Source of the DNA: Neospora caninum Liverpool
Lineage: Eukaryota; Apicomplexa; Conoidasida; Eucoccidiorida; Sarcocystidae
Assembly: GCF_000208865.1 (NCBI RefSeq)
Contig: NC_018393.1
Location: 1,054,001 to 1,118,000 of the forward strand
Reading direction: 5' to 3'
DNA length: 64,000 bases
Part shown: positions 54,739-64,000 of the stretch, piece by piece
How the letters are laid out: every line of letters begins with the position of its first letter
Numbering within the stretch: the first letter of the stretch is position 1
Made by a program: the position numbers and the translations under genes
The notes under the pieces: generated by a model
Databases searched by the model: none
What the model saw: only the letters and a program-made list of their open reading frames with translations
Told to the model about the DNA's origin: nothing

Positions 54739-57700
54739 TGTATGTATGTATGTATGTATGTATGTATGTATGTATATCTGTGTATCATCACGTGTTCCGG
54801 CAGAGAAGCAGACGGGTTGAATCTTGCGGGGGTTGTCGCTGGAAGGCCGGACAGAGAACACGGGGAGGCAGCGACGCGGCAGATTTAGACGGGAAGCAGC
54901 GGAGGGTGTGCTGGGGAGAGGTCGGCAAGTTGCAACAGAGATAGGAAGATACCACCGATCGCGGGCGGCATAGGAGGGCGCGATGCGAGGAGTGCAAACT
55001 GTCCAGGGAGCGACCTATGACGGAGATAGGCAGAGACGCGTCATTGGCAGAGGAGACATCGTTTCGTCCCTCTTTTCTGGGGTTGCGGCTTTGCTCCTCC
55101 GGGTTGGCCTCACTGCTTTCTCTCTCTCTCTTTTGGCCTTCAGGCGATCTGTCGGACGATCCTGGGCGCCGCGTGGGGGCCGATTCTGTCGGCGGTGACT
55201 CTGATTTTTTCGGCCATTTCGTCGCCTTCGTGTGAGGCGCCGAACGCGTCCGCGCCGGACGCCCCGTCGCCTCTCCATCTTCTCCCTCTCATGCAGTGTC
55301 TCCACAACCTCGTGTGCCTGAGCTGCGTCTTCCGCCTCGAAGCCGCTCGCCTCGCTCTCGTTCTCTGTCTCGCCCGCTTCGCTTTGCCCTTCTCGGCCGA
55401 GGGCCGCGCCTCTTCTCAGGCTTCCTCGAGCTCGACCGCCAAGGCGGGTTTTTCCTCTTCAGGGCACGTCTCTGAAAACGGGGGCTCTGCGGGCTTTGCG
55501 GATGTGGCTTCTCCCGCGTCCTCTCACGCTCGCAAAACCCATCCCTTCTGGCCCATGCCTCCAGGCTTCTCTCTCGGCGGCTTCTTCGCTCCCTCGTCGC
55601 GCCCTGCGTCGCTCTCTTCCTCGTTTCCCCTCGCCTCGAGCGGGGCGGGCGGGGCGAGCGCGGCCGCCGAGGGTGCCGAAGGCGATCGCTTCCTCCGGCG
55701 CGGCTCCGCGGCGGTCGGGGCGCCCCCGGGCCCGCAGGGACTCTCTGCCTCGCGGAGGGAGGACGAGACACTCCTTGCGTCCTCGCCCCTCTCGTCTCTC
55801 TCGCTCAGCTGCTTCACTTCGCTCCTGTCCATCTGCGGGTACTTTGGCAACATCTTGGGCACCCGAAGCTGGGCCGCGGCGCTCCGCGCTCTGCAAGAAC
55901 TGCATGCGCTCCTGCAGCTCCGAGGTCTGCTCGGCCCGCCGCTCGCCTTGGCCGACCTCCAGCCCCGAACCATGCCGACGGCCGGCAGCGAGGCCGACGA
56001 CGAAGAGAGGAGGCAAGCTGCGGCGAGAGGCCCTGCGCCTCTGTCCCCCTCGGAGATCGTCGCTCTTCTCGAGATGCTCCAGCAGCTCCAGGGAGGAGGC
56101 CTAAACCCCGCGCGAGAGGAGAAAGAAAGCCGCGCGGCCCGCGCAGAAGGCTTGGACGGCGACTTGATGCGCGAGGTCTTCCACTTCATGAAGAAGAAAC
56201 AGCGCGCCCAGTGCGCGCCGGGCGTCTCGTCTTGCCCTTCCGTCTCGGCGAGAAGCGGCGCGGCCGCTCCCCGGAGCCTTCAGGCTCTCACGCTCTGCGT
56301 CAAAGTTCGACTGACTGCTGTCGCAGCGGCTGCGACAGAGCAGGGACCGGGTCTCCTGATGGAGACGTCTCACGAGCCTCCTTTCTCTGCTCCGATCTCG
56401 CCAGAGACACTCGCCGCACGCCCCTCAGCCTCGACCGGCACCGCCCCCACGTCCGACGCTGCGGCCGGAGCGAGGCTCGTTGCGGCGCCGCCCGGCGAGT
56501 TGAGCCTGCAGCAGTTTAACCAGGACGTGCTTCTCCGTCTCGCAGCTTCGCTTGAGCTCCTCTTTGACTTCTTTCCGCTCTCTTTGTCCGACGAAGGCCT
56601 CGACGCGCTCGTCGCCGCCCTCGGCCGCCTCGCGCTTCAGCAGCCCCTGGACCCTCACGCCCCGTCGGGCACTCCCCCGGAGCGGGCGCAGAGCGCACAG
56701 GCTGACCCGCCGGCTCTCACTTCTGATCTGCCGGCGTCGCCACTCTCGGGTCCGCCTTCTTCGCCGCTTCCTTCTTCGCTTTCGTCTCCGCTGTTTGCAG
56801 CCTCGACTGCGCCTCGCGTGGGGCAGACGTTCCGCCTCCCGGAAGCCGCAGGGGCCCCGCATGCATCTGGGTCCACCGCGCCGCGGGAGATCGTCTACTC
56901 CCTCCCCTCTTCGTCGGCGTCCTCGTGGGCGTACTTCGAGTCCAGCTGGGCTGGCGCGGAGGCTCGAAGCGAAGAGGAGGACATCCAAAGCTTCCCGCTC
57001 GGGCGCCTCGTCGAGCTCTGTTTCTTCAATCTCCACCGGCCATGCTTCCCGCGTCTCGCCCAGGGGCTCCTCGCACCCCTCGTGTCTCTCGCCACGGCCA
57101 GTCGCGCGAAAAGCGACGCACAAGTGGGCGCGGTGTCGGCGCTGTGCATCGCTCTGGAGTTGCTGCTTCCCGCGCTCCGCTGCCGAAGCCGAGCGCGCCT
57201 GCGCTGGACGCCCTCTGCACGTTCTCCAGAAACCCAGAAACCGCCTACAGGGCCCGAGCGAACCCAGGAACTGACAGAGCGGCGAACCGGGGCCGCGCGC
57301 GGCGCAGCCGCAGGCGCCAGCCTTGAGGGAAGGCTCGGAGATGCAGATGGCGTGAACGGGGAGAGAGACGGGGAAACCCGAGGGGAGGCGTCGCCCAGCT
57401 GGATTCTCTGCCGGGAGTATTTCTTGGCGCGGCTCGGCGTTTTTGCCGGAGACGCAGAGGGCGAGGGAAACGCAGTGCGGTCCCAAATCCGCGAGGAAGA
57501 CGAGGAAGACCAACTCGCGCTCCTCGCCCCTCTCTGCTCGCTTCTCATCGCGGCCTTCCCGGGATCCAGACTCCGCGCCATGCTCGCCCTCCATCGGCTC
57601 CTCACGCGCCGCGGGGACTGCCTTCTGCCGCGCGGATGGGCGTGCATTTTCAGCGCGCTCGGAACGGCCACGGAGCTCCAACTCGGCGGCGCCTACCAGC

Positions 57701-60700
57701 GCGTCCTGCGGCGTCTGGCGGCGCTCACGGCCGAAGAAAGCGTGACTGGAGCGCGCGAAGGGGCGAGAGACGCAGAGAAAACGACCCAGGAAGGAAACGA
57801 AGTGGAAGCGAGAGAAGGGAGAACAGAGATCGAGGGGAGAGGCGGACTCGGACTGGAAAGAGAGATCAAGGCTCTCTTTGCGCTCTTCGAACTCCTCGTT
57901 CAGGACTTTGTTGAAGACGTTCCTCTTAGTGTAAGCTGGTGTGCTCTCGCAACTTGCCGCGCTTCGGGTCTCTCTCGCGGCCGTCTGTTCACGGTCGCTT
58001 TCTCTCCATCGTTTGGTTCGCCGTCGTAGCCTCGCCGCGTCCCCAGTGCGACGCCTCTCCGGATATATATATATATATATATATAACTGTTTCTCTCTTC
58101 ACGGCCATGTGTTCCCTCTTTTCTTTCTCTCTCGCCGGATATATCTGTTTCTCTCTTCACCTTTGTTTCCTCTTTTCCTTCTCTCTCGCCAGCTTTCTGT
58201 CCGCTCTCTCTGCGCTTCTGCGTTTCCTACTCTCTGGATGTGCCTGGAGCTGTGTCAAACCGAGACCGCGTCTTCTCGTTTTCGTGTGTCTCTCTATCCC
58301 CCTCGCTTGGTCCCTCTGCGCCACCCTGGGAAAGGCACACACGCACAGACGCCTGCTCTCCGGTCTCGCTTTGTCGCCCCCGTCTCCTCTTCCCACCTTT
58401 TCCAGGACCGGCCGAGCCTGTCCAGCCGCACACTCCCCTCTCGCCTCTCTCGTTTCTCTCCGTTTCTTCTCAGCCTGGATGGCGCACACTGGCTGCCTCC
58501 ATCGCCTCTCTCGTTTCTCTCTGTTTCTTCTCAGCCTGGGTGGCGCACACTGGCTGGCTCCATCGCCTCTCTCGTTTCTCTCCGTTTCTTCTCAGCCTGG
58601 GTGGCGCACACTGGCTGCCTCCATCGCCTCTCTCGTTTCTCTCCGTTTCTTCTCAGCCTGGATGGCGCACGCTAGCTGCCTCCATCGCCGCCTTCGCCAG
58701 ATGCTCCAGCCTCGGAAGTTCCATGGCCTTCCGCGCCGTCGGCTTCCTCTGGTCTCTCGCGGACGCCTTGGGGCGGCGGCAGCGGTGGACAGACTCTTCC
58801 GAGAAACGCGGAGCCACCTCCCGCCCTCCGGGCGCCGCGCATGCAGCGGAAGAGCGGGAAGGCGAGCCTATGCACGAAGAGAGAAACGGAAGTTGCGACG
58901 GCAGCGCAGGCGAAGACGGTCGCGAGAAAGGGGTAGCGCGCGGTTCCGCCCGCGTCGAGCCTTGCGAACGCGCGCCCGCTTCCGCGGTGTCTCCGCCCGC
59001 CTCGCCTCGCTGGTCTAGTGAGCGCGGAGTGTCGATAGAAAGTCTGTGGACCGAACTTTTCCTGCTTCTGCGTCTGTTGGCGATAGATCCGCGGCCAGAA
59101 GTCCGGAACTGCGCCCTGCGGAGCCTCACGAGCGCAGTGCGGACGCACGGCCTCAGCCCAGCGCCCCCGCGAGGCCAGGGCGAGGAGACAGGGGACAGGC
59201 AAGAGTCTGGCCCCACACCAGTCAAAGCCGCCGCACAGACGCGTGGGAAGGCGGCTGCAACGACCGAGATTGCCTCCAAGGCGGAGGCAGATTCGTGGGA
59301 TCTGAGAAGCGGCGCGGAACCCGACCGGGAGGAGGACGCGCGGCGTCCTCGAGACGAGAAGAGAGATTGGTCTTGGGAACGGTACGCGTCGGAGGTCTGC
59401 CCTCGCCGGTGGTTTCCACGGCAGAGAGACCGAGTGGATATAGAGATGAGCGCCAGTCGACTCTCCTCAAATCGCCAAAACACAGCTACAAACCTGTACA
59501 GATTCAATGATAAATATTGATGCGGATTCACATTCACAGTTGCGTCCAGGTACCTGGATCCCTGTTGTGATTCGAGAGCGCGAAAGAAGACCGCTCTGCT
59601 TGCCCCTTCTATTGAGCAGCAGTCCGTGCGGTGAGGCCTCGTTGGATGTCTCGCTGATCTCTGCTCCTGCACTGCATACAAACATACATATATATATATA
59701 TATACACACATATCTGTACACACATATATATACATATATATATATATATATAGGTGTACCTGTTTGAATTTTGCGCAGGCACTCGTGTTGTGTTTCTCAA
59801 ACAGCATATGATGGGCCCATTTTTTTTCGCGCTCATTTGCACATATGTTGGTCTTCGTTGATCTCTGTGTCTTCTCGGTGTTTTTCCGCGTCTGGCTCTT
59901 CCTTTTTTCACGTCTTGTTTTGTGTCTTTCTCGCTGTTTCCAGCTGCGTTTTGGACATCGTTGTTGCCACTCTATCGGACGTTCACAGCGCCTACACGCG
60001 AGTGGTCTGTGGAGAAGGGAACGCCGGCTCATCTTCTCTCCCTTCTTGCACCGTCTCGACTGCCTCCGGCGACCAAAACCCCTCTTCGACACAGGACGCG
60101 TCTCGCGCTGGGAACCCTGCCGACGCGGGCGCGAGATCTGCAGTCGCGTCTCCCCCTTTTTCTCTCTCTTCTTCCTCTTTCGCGTCTTCTTCCTCTTCCG
60201 CGTCTTCTCAGCTCATCGTCCACCATTCACGTGATTCCGCAGGCAAGCAATGGGCAGAAACTGTCGTCATCGCCATGGACGGAGCCCTCATGCTTCTTCT
60301 CAACTGCGGCGCTGCGCAAGCTGCCGAAGAAGAACGCCTGCCTCTGCCTTCATCTTCCCTCTCTTCATCTTCCCTCTCTTCATCTTCTCTCCCTTCTTCT
60401 TCCTTCTCTTCATCTTCCCTCTCTTCATCTTCCCTCTCTTCTTCTTCCTTCTCTTCAACTTCCTTCTCTTCTTCTTCCTTCTCTTCATCTTCCCTCTCTT
60501 CATCTTCCCTCTCTTCTTGTTCTCTCTCTTCTTCTCTCTCTTCTTCTCTCTCTTGTTCTCTCTCTTGTTCTCTCTCTTCTTCCCTCTCTTCTTCTTCCTT
60601 CTCTTCATCTTCCCTCTCTTCATCTTCCCTCTCTTCTTGTTCTCTCTCTTCTTCTCTCTCTTCTTCTCTCTCTTGTTCTCTCTCTTGTTCTCTCTCTTGT

Positions 60701-61103
60701 TCTCTCTCTGCTTCTGCCGTTCCGTCCTCGCAGCGCGTGACGGTGCAGAGAGAAAGGCGAGAAGCGCAGGAAGGCGACAGCACTGGAACCGGCCGAGTGG
60801 ACGTTGGCGTAGAAGCGGTTGCGTCCGCAGCCTGCCGACTTCTCCTTCTCGTCCAGGAGGCTCTTCTGTCTCCTCACTCGGCCGCGGAAATACTCGTCGC
60901 CGCCGCCAAGACGCTCGCCGACATCCTCAAACTCCCCCAAGCGCGAGTCGAGGTAAACAGCGTGCCGGCTGATTTGCGGCAGTGCGATACACGGGGAAAA
61001 CGCTGCGAGGAAAAATAAAACTACCGCCCGAGCCGTTTCCTTGCAGCGGATTTCCCGCCTAGTCACCCACAGACACCTCTCGTACAGACATGTAGATGCA
61101 CAA

Positions 61104-61158
<55 letters not shown>

Positions 61159-61274
61159 CTTGTCTATCTATCCATATCTATCTATCTACTTATCTATCTA
61201 TCCATATCTATCTATCTACTTATCTATCTATCCATATCTATCTATCTACTTATCTATCTATCCATATCTATCTG

Positions 61275-61313
<39 letters not shown>

Positions 61314-64000
61314 TGCTTGATGGCTGCGCGCGTTCGACAGTTTTGTTTCGGACTGGCGTGTGTGTGTGTTTTTTTGTGTTTCAGCTCTCATCTCTTCGTT
61401 CAGTCTCTGGCGGCTTGGGAAGGGGCGGCGAACTTTCCAACGCGCCGCAGAGTGTTTGGAGTTTCGGGTGGGAGATCTACTGGCGCTTCGTTCTTCATCT
61501 TTTGAGCCCTGTGCCTCCGTCGGCTGAGTTGACATCCACGCCTTCCTCCGTCTCGCTCTCCGTTTCTCTCCCGAATGGAGACGGCGCATCTCTTCCTTCC
61601 TCTTCGGCTCCGGTTGTTGGTGTTCGGCAGATGAGAGAGGCCATTCCCGATCGCCTGGTGGAGGTTTTGACGACGAAGATGCACGAGGTGCTAGAGGCTT
61701 CGAGCGCTTGCGTCGGAGCGAAAAGAGGGTGGTACTCCGCGAGGGATCTGGAGAGAAGAAAAGCGGACGTCGACGGGAGCCTCTCGCTCTCGAGACCGGA
61801 GAGCGTCGCGCCGGGCGGGTCTGCGGCGACGAACCAGAGAGAGAGAGACGGCCTAGGGAAAAAGGCAGCGCCGGAAAAGAAGGCTCTCGAAGCAGAGGGG
61901 CGGCCTGTCCCCGTTTCCAAAGATGCCGGAGACGCGGCTGGAGCGGAACGCGACGAAGATCTCTTCCCACTGCTGGAGTCCGTCGTCGCCTTTCAACTGT
62001 ACCTCGTGCTGCTGACGAATCCGGCGTATATTCGAAGATACGGGCGACGCATTGACGGAGCGCTGGACGGTCTCTTGTCGCAGGCAGGCGAGGGAGAGCG
62101 CCGCGTTGAGGCAGGCTCGAAGGTTATCGCTGCGCCGAAAGACGCCCGACGGGCAGAGACTCCTGGTTGCCGTTTTTCGTCTCCCCAGGAGGGGGTGGCG
62201 AGAGGAGCGTTCGACAAGGCGGCGGCAGAAGCCTCCGGCACGGCAGACTTCGAGTGTGAGGCAGAACCAGCAGACGAATCAGACGGGAGCTTTGCGGCAA
62301 ACGGAGGCGAAGGAGTGGACCTTCTCTCGACCCTCTGCCGAGGACGTTCACAGCCGTCTCTGCCGCTCTCTCGCCCAGGAGGCTGTGCTCTGCCTTCTTC
62401 TCTCGTTCTCTCCGTCCTTAACTTTGCACGCACCGCGCCGAGTCCTGCGCTCTCCCTTCCGCTCTGTTCGTCGTCGCCCCACTTGTCTTCGCCGACCTGC
62501 GGCTTGTTCCCGACTCCCCCGCTGTTTGCCGCGTTGCTGGCTTCGACTGAGTTGCAGAAAGCGTCGCTGCACTCCCTGGTGACCGCACTGCCTGTCTACG
62601 TCGGCAGCGCTCCGCAGCGCGGGGCGGAGCCGAGCGGTCACCGGGCGCCTGTCGTACAAGCCTCCGAGTCGTTTCGCGAAGCCTCCGTCCACGGCTATCC
62701 CGCGTCGGGGGAGGACGTCTCCGGCTCCCCCACGTCTCCCTGGGCCGTGAGCGCGGTTTCGCGGAATCCGTTCCAGAGCGGCCAGCAGGAAGAGCAGGAA
62801 GTTGGCCAGGCGGAAGGGGCGGAGCTCGGAGTCCCAGATGAAGAGGCGAAGAATCCGTTCTCGCCTTCAGTCAGCGACCGGCAAGCAGCTTCTTGGGCGC
62901 GGCCGAGTGCAGAGCGCAGGGGAGACTCTCAGGGGCCGCCCTGCGGCGGTTCGACGGGACGGGGAGTCCCGAGACAGCCTGGGGACAGGCCTCGCGCCCC
63001 CGTTCACGCGTTGGAGTCTGCGACTGCCATTGGAGAGGAGACCAGCGCACAGGACGGCCTTCTGTTGCTGGACGGGGTTCGCGAGAGGCTCGCGCTGTCT
63101 CCCTTTCTCCCGCCTCTGCGCTCGTCTGTCGCCTTACTCGCTGCGTTGCTCCAGAGACGAAAGACCGGCGACGGCGAGCGAGAAGAGAGACAAAAGCAGG
63201 AAGACGCCGGAGAGGAGCCAGCGGGAAGGGACGCCGGGACGCGTCGGGAGAGGGGAGAAGAAGGCGAGGGCGCGCCCTCGGAAAGCGACTGCGACGCATG
63301 CGGTCGAGGTGGAGCAGCCGACACACCCAAAGAGGACGCGACCAGAGACCAGGAAGAAGTGAAGAGGCTCTTGGCGGAGACAGCGGACGTGAGACGGCAG
63401 CGCGCTCTCGAGGACGCGCTACAGCGTCTCCTGCGTCACCAGCCGATTGTCAGTGCCGTGCGCATCTCGACGGCGCAGGCACCTCTCCTGGAAGCCCTCA
63501 TGGATGTGTGCCCGAGTCCCGTCGACAATCCGGCGGCCTTCTCTCAGCTCTTTCCGCTCTTCCTCAGCGAGGTGAGAAACGCGCGAACTGGAACAGCGTC
63601 GCCTTTCTCGAAACAAGACCATCCCCCTGACGGAAGAGATCGCTTCTCGGTTTCCCCCCTCCTTTCTCGTGTTACTCGCTTCCACGGTGTCTCAGTCGTT
63701 TCTCGTTCTTCTTCCCTCCAAACCTCAGCAGGTTTCTCTCGAAATAGACAAACGCTCGCGCATTCACGGGTGCCTTGCCTCTCCGGATCCCTCTTCTTCT
63801 TTTTCCTTGTCCCCGCCTCTTCGTTTGAGGTCCTCCCCGTCCTTTTCCAGCTGGCGCGTGCCTCGTAGCCCCAGCCTCGACTGCTGTCGTCGTTTCCCCC
63901 CGTTGCATCGTGCTTACGATTTCTCTGCCTGTCAGCTGTGCACGTCGCTTGTCGTCTCTCTGTCTCGCTCTTTCCCGTCCCGTTGCCTTCCCGCCTCTCT
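50845..64000 (+). CDS. MON2: MON2 homologue (DCB-HUS Golgi/endosome scaffold), 3' end outside the window
   Basis: Exons 50845-54609, 55144-57930, 58657-59381, 59944-60952, 61385-63571, phases 0,0,2,0,0: at least 3491 residues; a sixth exon may begin at 63936 (CTGTCAG acceptor). MON2 is a peripheral Golgi/endosome protein that works with DOP1 and a Neo1-type flippase in retrograde sorting. Evidence: a DCB-like start with LLTLCGETKKKAPHVKEAAE (residue about 157); a HUS-like block with FVQHRGLMRILKQEICPAL and APLWQRVVALETIKEI (residues 790-900); AWGPILSAVTLIFS (1264); LLRLLAIDPRPEVRNCAL (2325) and HHSRDSAGKQWAETVV (2519), both typical of MON2; and SVWSFGWEIYWRF early in exon 5. No Sec7 catalytic block is seen, which separates it from BIG/GBF exchange factors. 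It is about twice the animal length because of Ser/Ala/Glu insertions, including a Ser-rich minisatellite in exon 4. Confidence 0.85.
54709..54776. repeat. (TATG)n microsatellite in MON2 intron 1
   Basis: About 16 tetranucleotide units in the 534-bp intron between 54609 and 55144. Confidence 0.95.
58062..58085. repeat. (TA)n microsatellite in MON2 intron 2
   Basis: About 12 TA units near the start of intron 2, followed by an imperfect duplication of a pyrimidine block (58086-58192). Confidence 0.9.
58442..58685 (+). repeat. Four-copy 61-bp tandem repeat, each copy carrying a 3' splice site
   Basis: Copies start at 58442, 58503, 58564 and 58625 and differ at only a few positions. Each contains a pyrimidine tract ending TTTCTTCTCAG followed by CCTGG, with AG ending at 58473, 58534, 58595 and 58656. 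The period of 61 shifts the frame by one per copy, so only the first and last acceptors match the phase-0 donor at 57931 in the frame of exon 3. The last (58656) gives the exon start used in the MON2 model; the first would add 61 residues in an open frame. Confidence 0.9.
59687..59752. repeat. TA/CA microsatellite in MON2 intron 3
   Basis: Interrupted TA repeats with TACACACATAT units, intronic. Confidence 0.9.
60343..60713 (+). repeat. In-frame Ser-coding pyrimidine minisatellite in MON2 exon 4
   Basis: Fifteen-bp (TCTTCATCTTCCCTC-type) and 12-bp (TCTCTCTTGTTC-type) units encode SSSLS and SCSL strings, about 120 residues. Bases 60481-60540 and 60601-60660 are identical, and the next roughly 40 bases also match at the same offset, showing a recent in-frame 120-bp duplication (40 codons). 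Confidence 0.9.
61102..61314. repeat. CTAT microsatellite with 30-bp higher-order unit, MON2 intron 4
   Basis: A (CTAT)n run passes into about four copies of a 30-bp unit (TCCATATCTA-TCTATCTACT-TATCTATCTA), then CT and TA dinucleotides. It lies 70 bp upstream of the exon 5 acceptor at 61384. Confidence 0.9.
63936..64000 (+). other. Possible start of MON2 exon 6, truncated by the window edge
   Basis: A pyrimidine-rich acceptor (TCTCTGCCTGTCAG) ends at 63935 and the following 65 bases stay open in phase 0 (LCTSLVVSLS). Composition is CT-rich, so this may equally still be intron. Confidence 0.3.

Noticed and set aside
58653..60092. 479-codon reverse-strand open frame
   Set aside because: It runs antisense to MON2 exon 3 and part of intron 3; conserved MON2 motifs on the + strand explain the sequence better.
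60343..60733. Interpretation of the Ser-rich tract as an intron of MON2
   Set aside because: There is a good acceptor at 60733 but no usable GT donor between about 60240 and 60343, and the frame is continuous on both sides.
61165..61270. Regularly spaced 30-bp repeats resembling a CRISPR array
   Set aside because: There are no unique spacers; it is a simple CTAT microsatellite in a eukaryotic intron.
1..64000. tRNA genes
   Set aside because: Scanning both strands for a B-box (GGTTCGANTCC-type) gave no convincing hit with a matching A-box.

Overview
The window looks like nuclear DNA of a tissue-cyst coccidian, most likely Toxoplasma gondii or a close relative (Hammondia, Neospora). The signs are very long proteins padded with Ser/Arg/Glu-rich insertions, GT-AG introns with CT-rich tracts and TA or tetranucleotide microsatellites, kilobase-scale intergenic DNA, and a gene set (U1-70K, MON2, DUF155, a ciliary protein) that is purely eukaryotic. 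There are no operons, bacterial genes or CRISPR arrays. All exon models were built by hand from reading frame, splice phase and family motifs; no search or RNA evidence was available.

Layout. 1.75-5.6 kb (-): DUF676 lipase-like serine esterase. 8.6-13.9 kb (+): two-exon helical-repeat protein, possibly a RAP/HPR-type organellar RNA-binding protein, head-to-head with the esterase across 3.0 kb. 16.4-17.5 kb (-): U1 snRNP 70 kDa protein, with a 46-nt terminal exon not visible from the open frame alone. 17.5-25.5 kb (together with 13.9-16.4 kb): coding-poor DNA with no confident gene, but with broken coding-like blocks, two of which have cysteine patterns recalling coccidian surface or microneme adhesins. 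25.5-29.5 kb (+): large orphan protein. 32.2-40.5 kb (+): eleven-exon DUF155/RMD1-family membrane protein. 43.3-49.3 kb (+): six-exon protein resembling CFAP92/DUF4550 of cilia and flagella, presumably for microgametes. 50.8 kb to the right edge (+): MON2, the Golgi/endosome scaffold, at least 3491 residues in five exons and incomplete.

The genes are unrelated housekeeping or stage-specific loci and do not form one pathway. The most unusual structures are a four-copy 61-bp tandem repeat that multiplies a complete 3' splice site at MON2 intron 2; an in-frame Ser-coding pyrimidine minisatellite with an internal 120-bp duplication in MON2 exon 4; stop codons lying inside 5' splice sites in the gene for a core U1 snRNP protein; and antigen/adhesin-like relics in the gene-poor interval.
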